In this document: piece by piece, positions 25,704 to 35,062 of the stretch
Position numbering within the stretch: the first letter of the stretch is position 1
Layout of the letters: each line of letters starts with the position of its first letter
NCBI RefSeq assembly: GCF_000696185.1
Contig: NZ_KK853997.1
Span: 6,207,515-6,271,514, forward strand
Source of the DNA: Kitasatospora cheerisanensis KCTC 2395
Lineage (GTDB): Bacteria > Actinomycetota > Actinomycetes > Streptomycetales > Streptomycetaceae
Length of the DNA stretch: 64,000 nucleotides
Reading direction: 5' to 3'
The notes under the pieces: generated by a model
Database searches by the model: none
The model's input: only the letters and a program-made list of their open reading frames with translations
What the model was told of the DNA's origin: nothing
Position numbers and translations under genes: made by a program

Positions 25704-27236
25704 ATGTTCGATGCCAGTTTTGCGTTCCCGCGGGCCCTGCTGGAGCCGGTGGCCGGCCCGGGCGGCCGGGTGGTCGTGATCGGCGCGGGCCTCGCGGGGC
25801 TGGTGTGCGCGTACGAGCTGCAGCGGCGCGGCTTCGACGTGGTGGTGTACGAGCGCGGCAGCCGGCCGGGCGGACGGATCCGCACCCACCGGTTCTGGGA
25901 CGGCACGCACGCCGACTTCGGCGCGATGCGGATCCCCGCCAACCACCACTGCGTGCTGCACTACGTCGACCGGTTCCGGCTGGCCACCCGCCCGTTCGTC
26001 AACGCCAACCCGCAGGCCTACTACCACCTGCGCGGCAACCGGGTCCGGGTCCGCGAGGTCTCCGCGCTGTTCCCCGCGTTCGCGCTCCGGCCCGACGAGT
26101 GCCACCCGCCGTCCGCGCTGCTGGACCGGATCCTCGCCCCCGTCTGGCAGGCCCTCACCGTCGAGCAGCAGCGCCGCGCCCTGGACGGCCGGTGGGACGA
26201 CCCGGCGCTGGAGCGGGCCGCCTCGGTGTCGCTCTGGCAGTTCGTCCACGAGCACCTCTCGCAGGACGCCTGGGACCTGTTCGGCCACGCCAGCGGCCTC
26301 GCCCACTACGAGCAGTCCTCGCTGCTGGAGGTGCTGGTCGACTACTTCGGGCTGTTCCACCGCGGCCAGGTCGAACTCGCCGACGGCATGGACGCCCTGG
26401 TGCACGCCTTCGTCCGGGCGCTGCGCCCCGGCACCCTGCGGCTGTCCACCCGGATCGACGAGCTCGCCGTCGGCAGCGACGGCGTCCGGGTGGCCGGCCG
26501 GCGGATCGGCGCGCGGCTCGACGACACCGCGGACTTCGTGGTCTGCTGCATCCCCGCCCCGGCCCTCGACCAGATCACCGTCACCCCCGGCCTGCCGCAC
26601 GCCCAGCGCCACGCGGTGCGCGGCATCAGCTACGCGTCCAGCGCCAAGACCGTGCTGCACGTCACCCACCGGCGCTGGGAGAGCGAGGACGGCATCTTCG
26701 GCGGCGGCAGCTTCACCGACCTGCCGATCCAGCAGTGCTGGTACCCGTCCGACAACGCGGTGCGCACCGACGGCGGCGTCAACGGCTCCGGCACGCCCCG
26801 CTGGGAGGCCCGCGACCCGCTGCGCTCGGCCGAGCCCGCCGCGCTGCTCGGCGCGTACCTGTGGGGCGCCAACGCGCGGCGGTTCGCCGCGCTCGACCAG
26901 GCCGACCGGGAGGCCCTGGTGCTGGAGTGCCTGGAGCGGCTGCACCCCGGCATCACCGGCGACGTCGACGACATCGTGCACTGCAACTGGGACGTGCAGA
27001 CCGGCATGGGCGGCGGCGCGTTCGCCCACCTCACCCCCGGCGAGCACACCCGGTACCTGTCGGTGCTCGGCGCGCCGCACCCGGTGCAGCGGCCCCGGGT
27101 GTTCTTCGCCGGCGAGCACCTGTCCGGCGCGCACGCCTGGTGCCAGGGCGCGGCGCAGTCCGCGCTGCGGGTGGTCGGCGACCTGCTCGACCTCGCCCGG
27201 GAAGCCCGCCCGGCCGCCCCGGTGAGCGCCCCGTGA
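25704..27236 (+). CDS. FAD-dependent amine oxidase (flavin monoamine oxidase family)
   Basis: The 510-residue protein has the dinucleotide-binding motif VVVIGAGLAGLVCAYEL near residue 23, the ERGSRPGGRIRTH segment and a GAMRIPANHH region typical of L-amino acid/monoamine oxidases. At the C-terminus, FFAGEHLSGAHAWCQGAAQSAL binds the flavin. Such enzymes deaminate amines or amino acids with release of ammonia and peroxide. The ATG at 25704 follows GAAGGGG. Its stop overlaps the start of the GCS2 ligase (TGATG), so the two are coupled. The substrate cannot be read. Confidence 0.88.
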   Translation: MFDASFAFPRALLEPVAGPGGRVVVIGAGLAGLVCAYELQRRGFDVVVYERGSRPGGRIRTHRFWDGTHADFGAMRIPANHHCVLHYVDRFRLATRPFVNANPQAYYHLRGNRVRVREVSALFPAFALRPDECHPPSALLDRILAPVWQALTVEQQRRALDGRWDDPALERAASVSLWQFVHEHLSQDAWDLFGHASGLAHYEQSSLLEVLVDYFGLFHRGQVELADGMDALVHAFVRALRPGTLRLSTRIDELAVGSDGVRVAGRRIGARLDDTADFVVCCIPAPALDQITVTPGLPHAQRHAVRGISYASSAKTVLHVTHRRWESEDGIFGGGSFTDLPIQQCWYPSDNAVRTDGGVNGSGTPRWEARDPLRSAEPAALLGAYLWGANARRFAALDQADREALVLECLERLHPGITGDVDDIVHCNWDVQTGMGGGAFAHLTPGEHTRYLSVLGAPHPVQRPRVFFAGEHLSGAHAWCQGAAQSALRVVGDLLDLAREARPAAPVSAP

Positions 27237-28570
27237 TGGACCGCGCCGAACTGCTGGCCGCGCTGACGCCCGGCCCGGACCGCACCGAGCAGGTCGGGGT
27301 GGAGGTCGAGTGCGGCCTGCTCGACCCCGCCACCGGCATCGGCGCCCGCTACTCGGGCCCGCGCGGGGTGCGCGCCGTGCTGGAGGCCGTGCTGCGGCAC
27401 TGGGGCGGCGAACCCGAGACGGACGCCGGCCGGCTGACCGGCGTCCGGCTGCCCGACGGCAGCACCGTCACGCTGGAGCACGGCGGCCAGATCGAGTACT
27501 CCTCCACGCCCGGGCCGGGCCTCGGCAAGACCATGGACGAGGTCCGGGCCGCGCTGGCCCGGCTCGCCGACCTGGCCGCCGGGTTCGGCCTCGCGCTCGT
27601 CCCCGGCGGCAACCTGCCGTTCGGGCGGCTCGCCGACGTCGAGTGGGTGCCGATGTCCCGCGGCGCCATCATGCGCCAGTACTTCGCCGACCTCGGCCCC
27701 GACGGGGCCCGCGCCCCGCACGTGATGGCGCTGTCGCTGTCCACCCAGGTCACCCTGGACTTCCTCGGCCCCGAGGACCTCACCCGGAAGCTGCGGATGC
27801 AGACCGCCGCCGCCCCCGTGGTCTCCGCGCTGCTGGTCAACTCGCCACTGCACGAGGGCCGCCCGTGCGGCCTGCTGTCGCACCGCTCCTGGGCCTGGCT
27901 GCGGATGGACCCGCGCCGGGCCGGCCTGCTGCCGCCCGCGCTGCGGCCCGACGTCGGCGCCGAGGACGTCGTCGACTGGGCGCTCGGCATTCCGCTCATC
28001 CACTACCGCACGGCGGACGGCCGCTACCACCGCGCCCCCGAGGGCAGCTTCGCCGACCTGCTCCGGCACGGCCTCGCCGACGGCTCCCCGCCCACCCCGG
28101 CGCACTGGGCCTCCCACCTGTCCCAGCTGTGGACCGACACCCGGGTCCGCCGGACGCTGGAGCTGCGCGGCGCCGACGGCCCGCCGCACCCGCACCTGGC
28201 CGCGCTGCCCGCGCTCTGGACCGGCCTCACCTACCACCGCGCCTCCTGCGACGCCGCCTGGGAACTGACCGGTGGGCACACCGCCGCCGAGCACCGTGCC
28301 GCCCGCGCCGAACTCCCGGTCCGGGGCCTGGACACCCGGCTCGGCGGCACCCCCGTCCGCCCGCTCGCCGCCGAACTGCTGCGCCTCGCCCGGGCCGGCC
28401 TGGACGCCCGGGTGGCCGCCGGCCTGGAGCCGCCGCACGTGCCCGGCCACCTCGACCCGCTGGACGAGATCGTCGCCACCGGCCGCACCTTCGCCGAACA
28501 GGGCCTGGCCCGCTGGGACGGCGAACTGCGCCGCGACCCGGCCCGCTGGGTCGCCGCGCACCGGATCTGA
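27236..28570 (+). CDS. Glutamate-cysteine ligase-type (GCS2) amide ligase
   Basis: The 444-residue protein resembles plant/actinobacterial GCS2 enzymes such as EgtA: VGVEVECGLLD near residue 22, LEHGGQIEYSSTP near 80, a PGGNLPFG loop, and LLVNSPLHEGRP. Family members join the gamma-carboxyl of glutamate to an amine using ATP. No other ergothioneine genes are nearby, so EgtA function is doubtful. With PuuD upstream and a coupled amine oxidase, a gamma-glutamylamine or gamma-glutamyl peptide product is possible. It converges on an ATP-grasp ligase only 12 bases away. Confidence 0.82.
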   Translation: MDRAELLAALTPGPDRTEQVGVEVECGLLDPATGIGARYSGPRGVRAVLEAVLRHWGGEPETDAGRLTGVRLPDGSTVTLEHGGQIEYSSTPGPGLGKTMDEVRAALARLADLAAGFGLALVPGGNLPFGRLADVEWVPMSRGAIMRQYFADLGPDGARAPHVMALSLSTQVTLDFLGPEDLTRKLRMQTAAAPVVSALLVNSPLHEGRPCGLLSHRSWAWLRMDPRRAGLLPPALRPDVGAEDVVDWALGIPLIHYRTADGRYHRAPEGSFADLLRHGLADGSPPTPAHWASHLSQLWTDTRVRRTLELRGADGPPHPHLAALPALWTGLTYHRASCDAAWELTGGHTAAEHRAARAELPVRGLDTRLGGTPVRPLAAELLRLARAGLDARVAAGLEPPHVPGHLDPLDEIVATGRTFAEQGLARWDGELRRDPARWVAAHRI

Positions 28571-28582
28571 CGGGCCGTCGCC

Positions 28583-29488
28583 CTACCCGAGCCGGGCCGC
28601 GCAGGCGGCCACCAGGGCCGGCACCACCTCCGGCATCGCCGGGCCCCAGGAGACGTTGGCGTTCACCTCGCAGACGGTGAAGGTGCCGTCCTCCTCGAAC
28701 AGCAGGTCCACGCCGCAGACCACCAGGCCGATCTCCTTGGCGGCCCGCACCGCGAGCTGCTCGGCCGCCGGGTAGCGGCCCGGACAGGGCACGTTGGTGC
28801 CGCCGGCCGCCACGTTCGACTTCAACCGGCCGTTGGCGGAGGTGCGCACCCCGGCCGTCACCACCCGGCCGTCGACCACGATCACCCGCAGGTCCCGCCC
28901 GTGCGAGTGCCGGACGTAGCGCTGGAACAGGAACGGCACGTCGGGGCGCAGGCAGCCCTGGATGTCGGCGACGGTCTCGGCGTCCGGCGCCAGGAAGACC
29001 CGGCGGCCGCCGCTGCCGCGCACCGCCTTCACCACGCAGGGCTCGGGGACGCCGGCGGCGACCGCCAGGTCCGGGCGGGTGTCGGTGTAGGTGCGGGTGT
29101 CGGGGACGGGCAGGCCGGCCTCGGCGAGGCGCTGCAGCTGCCAGAACTTGTTGACGCAGGTCAGGATCGCGTCGACCGGGTTGAGCAGTTCGGTGCCGAG
29201 CGCCTGGAGGTGGCGCAGCAGGGTGACCTCGCGGTCGATGCTCAGCGAGGTGGTGGCGTGCCGGACCAGGGCCACCTTGGGCGGCCGGACCGGACGGCCC
29301 GTCAGGTCGTGCAGGGTCAGCCGGCCGTCGCTGATGCCCAGCAGCAGCCGGTCGGTGGGCACGGCCAGGAACCGTTCGCCGAACGCGTCGGCGAACGCCG
29401 CGCCCAGCCGGTGGGACACCGGGGTGTCGCGGGCGTAGGGGCCGAGCAGCAGCCACAGGTCGGCATCGGTGCGGGGCGCCGGCTCCAC
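28583..29488 (-). CDS. ATP-grasp (RimK-like) ligase
   Basis: Starting from a GTG six bases after AGGAGA the product has 301 residues; ATG codons at 29530 and 29533 would extend it. ATP-grasp features are VNKFWQLQRLAEAGLPVPDT, PCVVKAVRGSGGRRVFLA, QRYVRHSHGRDLRVIVVDG and the metal-binding EVNANVSWG. These belong to the RimK/GshB side of the superfamily, which forms peptide bonds through acyl-phosphates. It faces the GCS2 ligase head to head with a 12-base gap. Together they resemble a GshA/GshB pair, which is unexpected in mycothiol-using actinobacteria. Confidence 0.85.
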   Translation of the reverse strand: MEPAPRTDADLWLLLGPYARDTPVSHRLGAAFADAFGERFLAVPTDRLLLGISDGRLTLHDLTGRPVRPPKVALVRHATTSLSIDREVTLLRHLQALGTELLNPVDAILTCVNKFWQLQRLAEAGLPVPDTRTYTDTRPDLAVAAGVPEPCVVKAVRGSGGRRVFLAPDAETVADIQGCLRPDVPFLFQRYVRHSHGRDLRVIVVDGRVVTAGVRTSANGRLKSNVAAGGTNVPCPGRYPAAEQLAVRAAKEIGLVVCGVDLLFEEDGTFTVCEVNANVSWGPAMPEVVPALVAACAARLG

Positions 29489-29727
29489 CAACGGTCTCCT
29501 CGGGCTGGGCGATTGCGGGGCGGCCACCATCATCCGTGCCGGGCCCGGCCCGGTACAGGCACCGCGCCGCCCCGGCGGAGGTCCGCGCGCGCCCCGAGGG
29601 CGCGCGCCGGTGTCGGAGTGCGCGGCCCGCGCCCCCCAGCGCCCCCGTGTCCCGCGCCCGGTTGACGGGCCGCCGGTCCGGTCGCGGCACACGATGGCCC
29701 CCCGCCCAGAGGAAGGAGCCACCTGCC

Positions 29728-30299
29728 GTGGCCGTCCCCACCACGCTCGACCACGCCGTGAAGACCTACAGCCTCCCGCAGGCGTACTGGCTGGCGAAGG
29801 CCGCCGACCTGGCCTACAAGGACGAGGCCACGATCGAACAGCAGGCCCACGACTGGGGCTTCCCGACGGTCCGTCACCACCACACCGCCTTCACCCCGCC
29901 GTTCCCGCTCCAGGACACCCAGGCCTACACGGCGGCCAGCGACCGGATGATCATCACGGCGTTCCGCGGCACCGAGGGGTGGTGACCTTCGGCCAGCCCC
30001 GGACCTGCGACCGGCTGCTCGCCGCCGCCTACAACAAGGGCTTCAAGGACCGCACCCACCGCTTCGTCAACAACAACGACGTCGTCCCGCAGCTGCCGCC
30101 GGAGCCGGCCTTCACGCACGTGGACGCGGTGCGCCACATCGACTCCTCGGGCCGGATCCGGGAGAGCGTCGGGATGCTCGGCGGGCTGGCCGACCGGGCG
30201 AAGGGGCTGACCGCCGACGCGTTCGCGCCGGCCAGTGACGGCATCCGCGACCACCTGATGCGGAACTACCTCGCGGCGATCGAGAAGAACCTGGCCTGA
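29728..30299 (+). pseudogene. Class 3 lipase with the catalytic core deleted
   Basis: A GTG nine bases after GGAAGGAG opens a clear lipase N-terminus (AYWLAKAADLAYKDEA and MIITAFRGTEGW), which meets a stop at 29983. Another frame resumes immediately with VTFGQPRTCDRLLAAAYNKG and NNNDVVPQLPP, the normal C-terminal part. Between RGTEG and VTFGQPR roughly 70-90 residues, including the GHSLGG nucleophile elbow, are missing. This cannot be explained by one lost base. It is an inactive remnant. Confidence 0.8.
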
Positions 30300-30523
30300 C
30301 GCCGCGTCAATGACCCTTCCTTTGCCGGGAGAAGACGAAATGGAGGGAATTTTCGGGCAGTTCATGACAGGCCGGGCGGGCGGATCGTGCGGGGTCTATT
30401 CGCGTAGACGCCTGATGCCCCACCATGGAGCCGCTCCTGAACCAACACGCCGGACCCGCCCCGGGTTCGGCGCCCGATGGCCTGCCCGGAACCGGGCGGC
30501 CACCCCAGGTGGAGGCTCCCCAC

Positions 30524-31660
30524 ATGTTCTCCCTGCACTCCGCGCGGCTGCGCACGGTGCTGACCGGTCTCGCGCTGACCGGTCTCGCCGTGACCACCGC
30601 CCAGGGCTTCGCGTCCGCGGCGCCCGCCCCCGTCCACGAGCGCGGCGCGGCCCGCGCCTCGGTGGTCGACACGATCGAGGACGGCGCCGCTCGCTCGCTC
30701 GCCCTCTCGCTCGCCGACCGGGCCTGGCAGCGCCAGGTCTCCGGAGCCCTCGCCCAGGGCAAGGCGGTCGGCCTGCGGGGCCTCACCGCCGGGTCCGCGA
30801 CCCGGGGCGCCAACGGCCTCGGCGCGCACATCGCGCAGGCGGACCGCCAGGTCGCCGACGCCAAGGGCCTCGGCGCGGACGCCGGTTCGCTGCTCCAGGT
30901 CCGGCTGGTCGGCGCGGCCGCCGAGGGCGTGGAGCCGCTGGTGGCCTCCTCGCCGTCGGACGACAACGCCACCGTCGTGGTCGCCTACGACAGCGCCGGC
31001 AAGGCCTACGAGCTGGCCGCCGACCACGCCCCCGACCGGCCGGTCTACCTGGTCGACGTCGACACCGACAAGGCCACCGAGGCCGGCCTGAAGGTGCTGC
31101 GCGACGAGCTGGCCGCGGCCGGCCTGCAGGCCCCGGCGGCAGCCCCGGTCAACACCGCGGCCGCCGCGACCGGCTACTGGACCACCCGCGTCACCGCCGT
31201 CACCGTCTCCGACGTCAAGGAGCCCTGGTTCAAGGGCGCCGCGGAGATCTTCGACCTGGTCACCGGCTTCGGCCTGGACGGCAAGGTCCGGGTCGACACC
31301 GTGACCATGCCGTACCTGGACGACGAGAACAAGACGTACTACCCGAACCAGATCCTGGTGAACTGGTCGCTGTACAAGTACAACCTGGCCGACGTCGTGA
31401 TGATGGAGGACGACGGCGACACCAACTACTCGGCGCTGGCCAAGGCCATCGCGGCGGTGCTGCTGACCATCACCGACCAGGGCGCGTACATCCCGCTGGC
31501 GAACGCGGTCATCGACGCGATGCCCGCCTCCTGGTGGACCGACGACCCGGACTACGTCGACTCCTGGTACACCCTGGCCACCACCACGACCGGCACCCGC
31601 ACCGGCGCCGCCGGCAACGGGAAGATGACCTTCGACCGGTACTACGTGTCCGCGCTCTGA
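30524..31660 (+). CDS. Secreted protein of unknown function
   Basis: The ATG at 30524, nine bases after GGAGG, gives 378 residues with a Sec signal ending ASA-AP near residue 32. A central YWTTRVTAVTVSD and the acidic segment MMEDDGDTNYSALAKAIAA stand out, along with many tryptophan/tyrosine residues toward the end and no cysteines. The pattern VDTVTMPYLDDENKTYYPNQ recalls DUF3103-like proteins, but this is only a resemblance. It is flanked by a lipase remnant and a strong terminator, so it is probably transcribed alone. Confidence 0.75.
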   Translation: MFSLHSARLRTVLTGLALTGLAVTTAQGFASAAPAPVHERGAARASVVDTIEDGAARSLALSLADRAWQRQVSGALAQGKAVGLRGLTAGSATRGANGLGAHIAQADRQVADAKGLGADAGSLLQVRLVGAAAEGVEPLVASSPSDDNATVVVAYDSAGKAYELAADHAPDRPVYLVDVDTDKATEAGLKVLRDELAAAGLQAPAAAPVNTAAAATGYWTTRVTAVTVSDVKEPWFKGAAEIFDLVTGFGLDGKVRVDTVTMPYLDDENKTYYPNQILVNWSLYKYNLADVVMMEDDGDTNYSALAKAIAAVLLTITDQGAYIPLANAVIDAMPASWWTDDPDYVDSWYTLATTTTGTRTGAAGNGKMTFDRYYVSAL

Positions 31661-31677
31661 CGGACCCGTACCGCGCA

Positions 31678-31716
31678 CCGGGCGCCGGCGGGGGCGAGTG
31701 CCCCGCCGGCGCCCGG
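31678..31716 (+). terminator. Perfect 16-bp hairpin terminator
   Basis: The arms 31678-31693 and 31701-31716, with core GGGCGCCGGCGGGG and its complement, enclose a seven-base loop. It lies 17 bases past the stop of the secreted-protein gene. Confidence 0.8.
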
Positions 31717-31804
31717 CACCCCGGGTGGGGGACGGCGCTCCCGGGATGGTGTGATTTACGCCGGAAATCCGAACGGCCGGGGGTCGAGCAGAGAGGGGTG
31801 CGCC

Positions 31805-32761
31805 GTGTCCGTCGCGCTCAGCACCGCGCCGCTGTCCGCCACCGACCGGGCGGAGAGCTGGCACGAGGCGGTGACCCACGCCTTCGTGCCGATGGCGGTG
31901 GAGTTCCTGGAGGAGCGGCCCTCCCCGGGGACCATCGTCAGCCACCGGCTCGGACCGATGCTGATCTCCACCGTGCAGGCCGGGCCGCAGATGGTCACCC
32001 GCGGCCGGCGCATGATCGCCCGCGACGACTCCGCCTCGCTGATCCTGACGCTCCAGCAGCACGGCACCGCCGTCAAGGAGCAGGACGGGCGGGAGACGCC
32101 GATCCGGCCCGGCGAGTTCTCCTTCACCGACGCCTCCCGGATCTTCCGCAAGCGGATCGGCGAGGACTTCGCCTTCACCTCCTTCCACTTCCCGCGCGCC
32201 GAACTGGACGTCCAGGAACGGGACCTGCGGGCGCTCACCGCGACCGCGTTCCGGTCCGACGAGGGCAGCGCCGCCCTGGTCTCGACCTACCTGGCGGGCG
32301 TGGCGCGCGAGGCGGCCGCCTTGGACGAGGCGGTCGGGCGGCGGGCCGCCGCGACGGCGCTCGACCTGCTGGCGCTGCTGATCGACGACCGCTGCGGGCG
32401 CGGCCGGCCGCAGGGCCCGCAGAACGCCGCCTCGCTGGAGCGGATCAAGGACCACATCCGGCGGCGGCTCCGCGACCCCGAGCTGACGCCGTCCGGCATC
32501 GCGGAGGCCAACTTCGTCTCGGTCCGCTTCCTGCACAAGCTGTTCCAGCAGGAGGGGACCACCGTCGGCGGGTGGATCCGCGCCCAGCGCCTGGAGCGGT
32601 GCAGCCGCGACCTGCGCGGGCCGCTGGGCCGGCAGCTCGGGGTGGCCGGGATCGCCCGGAGCTGGGGCTTCGTCAACTCCAGCCACTTCAGCCGGGCGTT
32701 CCGCGAGGCGTACGGCATGACGCCGCGCGACTGGCAGGTGCAGGGCCGCGCCGGGGAGTGA
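31805..32761 (+). CDS. AraC-family transcriptional regulator (ligand-binding AraC type)
   Basis: From the GTG at 31805 the product has 318 residues. The N-terminal half (ADRAESWHEAVTHAFVP, AGPQMVTRG) is the AraC-like ligand-binding domain of the FeaR/TetR-independent type. The C-terminus has both HTH motifs, SGIAEANFVSVRFLHKLF and IARSWGFVNSSHFSRAFR with YGMTPRDW. It is a clear paralogue of the gene at 49983. No target is evident; the next gene on the plus strand is 860 bases away and an SsgA-like gene converges. Confidence 0.9.
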   Translation: MSVALSTAPLSATDRAESWHEAVTHAFVPMAVEFLEERPSPGTIVSHRLGPMLISTVQAGPQMVTRGRRMIARDDSASLILTLQQHGTAVKEQDGRETPIRPGEFSFTDASRIFRKRIGEDFAFTSFHFPRAELDVQERDLRALTATAFRSDEGSAALVSTYLAGVAREAAALDEAVGRRAAATALDLLALLIDDRCGRGRPQGPQNAASLERIKDHIRRRLRDPELTPSGIAEANFVSVRFLHKLFQQEGTTVGGWIRAQRLERCSRDLRGPLGRQLGVAGIARSWGFVNSSHFSRAFREAYGMTPRDWQVQGRAGE

Positions 32762-32771
32762 CCCCGCGGGG

Positions 32772-33215
32772 TCAGCCGGTCAGGCTGTGCAGTTCGCCGT
32801 CCCAGTCGACCAGGCCGCTCTCGTGGCCGCGCGGGACGAGCACGAAGGCCTCCCGGCGCAGCCAGCGGCGCACCTGACGGGCCGGCAGGTCCAGCAGCAC
32901 GCTGCCGTCGCCGCCCTGCAGGTGGATCCGCAGCGAACTGCGGCCGTGGCACGGGCAGGGCGGCCAGATGCGGACGTCGCCGAGGCCGGCGGGCCGCTGC
33001 AGGCCCTCCCACAGCAGCTCGCGGGAGAACAGCCAGACCCCCGCCTCCGACGCCTGGCCGAGGAACTCCAGGGCGACGGCGAACGGGTCGTCGGCGCAGT
33101 AGCCGAGCCGCACCGGGATGTCGACGTGCTCGGTCTCGCCGAGGACGATCCGGGCGTCGAGGTCGAGAGCGGTGCTGGCGGCCTGCGGGTCGGACAGCGG
33201 GTGCGGGGCGGACAT
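32772..33215 (-). CDS. SsgA-like sporulation/cell division protein (SALP)
   Basis: The ATG at 33215 after GGAGAA gives 147 residues. The family pattern includes VPVRLGYCADDPFAV (here IPVRLGYCADDP), WLFSRELLWEGL and VRRWLRREAFVLVPRGHES. SsgA-like proteins occur in sporulating actinomycetes and direct septum placement or spore wall maturation. SWPPCPC-HG in the middle is a usual variable loop. A longer start at 33275 exists but lacks a ribosome-binding site. This gene is the best taxonomic marker in the window. Confidence 0.9.
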   Translation of the reverse strand: MSAPHPLSDPQAASTALDLDARIVLGETEHVDIPVRLGYCADDPFAVALEFLGQASEAGVWLFSRELLWEGLQRPAGLGDVRIWPPCPCHGRSSLRIHLQGGDGSVLLDLPARQVRRWLRREAFVLVPRGHESGLVDWDGELHSLTG

Positions 33216-33573
33216 GGCTTCTCCATGGAGTGGGGGGACGGCCCGGGGGCCTTGGCCTCCGGGGTGCACGGGCACGGGCCGACACGGCGGTGCGGTGCGC
33301 TCGCCTCGGGCCCTGGGAGCTGCCGGCGGACAGGGGAGGCGGAATCTCCCCGCAGGTTACGCGGCGCCCGCCGGGGGCGATGTTCCGGCGGTGCACCGCG
33401 ATCTGACGTTCCGTGCACCGTTCGCCCGCCCGCGGGCCGGCCGCCGGCCACCCGCCCCGCCGGCCGGACCGCGCCTGCCGCGCTCAACCCCCTTTGCTGT
33501 TACAGGAGTTGGGGTGGTGCGACGGAGTCGTTCGGGCCCGGACGGGTGGCGTTTTCCTCGATCTGTCGAAGGT

Positions 33574-33603
33574 TTGGCGACCGCGTTTCGCTTCTTGTAT
33601 GAA
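33574..33603 (+). promoter_or_regulatory. Possible promoter of the PucR-type regulator gene
   Basis: TTGGCG (33574-33579) and TATGAA (33598-33603) are spaced by 18 bases in a locally AT-richer stretch, 22 bases before the ATG at 33625. Confidence 0.35.
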
Positions 33604-33624
33604 TGCGCCGGGAGGCGGTTGAAC

Positions 33625-34884
33625 ATGACGAGGTTGATCCAGCGCGCACGTCCGGGCGGCGAGGCGCTCCAGGCGTTGGTGGACGGGCTGGCGGAGGAGC
33701 TCGGCCGCTCCGTCGTCCTGGACGACCCGCTGGTGCGGATGATCTGCACCAGCCGGCACTTCGGCGACGAGGACGGCGTGCGGGTGCGCACCCTGCTCCA
33801 GGGCATCGCCGACGACGAGACCATCCGCTACGTGCTGTCGCAGGGCGTCGCCCAGTGGACCCGCCCCGCGGTGCTGCCCGGCCGGGACGACCTGGGCCTG
33901 CGGCCGCGCTACTGCGTGCCGATCCGCGAACGCGGCTACCTGCTGGGCATCCTGATGGTCGTCTCGGCCGGCGACCCGCTGACGGACGCCCAGACCGCCG
34001 CCATCGACCGGACCGCCCGCGCGCTCGCCGCCGAGATGTACGCCGACCGGCTGGCCTCCGACGTCGCCGAGGAGGACAGCCGCCGGCTGGTCGGCCAACT
34101 GGTCGGCTCCGACTCGGCGTTGCGCTGCGAGGCGCACCAGCGGCTGGTCGACGACGGGCTGCTCCCGGCGACCGGCCACGTGGTGGCGACGGCGGTCGCC
34201 GTCACCGGGCAGCGCGGCGGCTCCGGCCAGGCCGCGGTGGCGCTGCGCGCCGCACTCGACCCGTTCCGGCAGACCCGGGCGGCGCTCGGCCTGCTCGCCG
34301 TCGAACAGGACCGGGCGGTGCTGGTGCAGGTCTTCGACCGCGAACCGGCCGAGGACGACCTGGAGTTGCAGTCCCGCACGGTGGCCCGCTCGCTGACCAC
34401 CTTCCTGGACCCGGAGGCCACCGCGCTGATCGGCGCGGGCGGGCGCCGCACCGAACTCGCCGAGGCGTGGATCTCCTACGACCAGGCCCGGGTGGCGCTG
34501 CGCGCGGCCCGCCGGCTGCCCGCGCTGACCGGCGTCGCCGACTGGGAACGGCTCGGCGAGTACGCCGTGCTGCTGCAACTGCCGGACAGCGCACTGAACG
34601 AGACGCTGGTGCCGAAGCCGCTGCGGCGGCTGCTGGAGGCCGGCCCGGGCGCCAAGCTGGAGGAGACGCTGCGCTGCTTCCTGGAGAACGCCGGCTCGGT
34701 GCCCCGGACCGCGGAGGCCCTGGAGGTCCACCGCACCTCGCTGTACTACCGCCTGCGACAGATCCAGGAGATCACGGGCCTGGACCTGGACAACGGCGCG
34801 CACCGGCTGGTGCTGCACACGGGGCTGCGGGTGACCGACCTGCTGCCGGACCGGTCCCGGCCGGCCCTTGCTACAGAGCGATGA
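33625..34884 (+). CDS. PucR/CdaR-type helix-turn-helix regulator
   Basis: The 419-residue protein ends with the PucR-type HTH: LRCFLENAGSVPRTAEALEVHRTSLYYRLRQIQEITGLDL. A GAF-like region (residues 15-130) and a GGDEF-like middle domain precede it. GGGAGG lies before the ATG at 33625. Such regulators respond to metabolites and often control catabolic genes. Nothing in the immediate neighbourhood identifies the regulon; the following hydrolase gene starts about 180 bases downstream on the same strand. Confidence 0.88.
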   Translation: MTRLIQRARPGGEALQALVDGLAEELGRSVVLDDPLVRMICTSRHFGDEDGVRVRTLLQGIADDETIRYVLSQGVAQWTRPAVLPGRDDLGLRPRYCVPIRERGYLLGILMVVSAGDPLTDAQTAAIDRTARALAAEMYADRLASDVAEEDSRRLVGQLVGSDSALRCEAHQRLVDDGLLPATGHVVATAVAVTGQRGGSGQAAVALRAALDPFRQTRAALGLLAVEQDRAVLVQVFDREPAEDDLELQSRTVARSLTTFLDPEATALIGAGGRRTELAEAWISYDQARVALRAARRLPALTGVADWERLGEYAVLLQLPDSALNETLVPKPLRRLLEAGPGAKLEETLRCFLENAGSVPRTAEALEVHRTSLYYRLRQIQEITGLDLDNGAHRLVLHTGLRVTDLLPDRSRPALATER

Positions 34885-35062
34885 CGCACCGCTGCTACAG
34901 AGGGAGGAAGCTCCGCCGGGCAATTCCTGCGCCGGTCGGTGGCCGAGCGCTTGCGGGTCCGGCGAGAATCGTCACCGCGAGCTGCCGCTCGTCCGCCGGC
35001 GACCTGCCGGACCTGGACGTTCTTCCGCCACAGCCGACCCGAACGGACCGGATACCAGCGCG

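Noticed and set aside
27236-28570. EgtA of an ergothioneine cluster
   Set aside because: No egtB, egtC, egtD or egtE-like genes are adjacent; only the ligase family matches.
30362-32686. 774-residue minus-strand frame
   Set aside because: Antisense to the secreted-protein and AraC genes, both with good starts, signal or HTH motifs.
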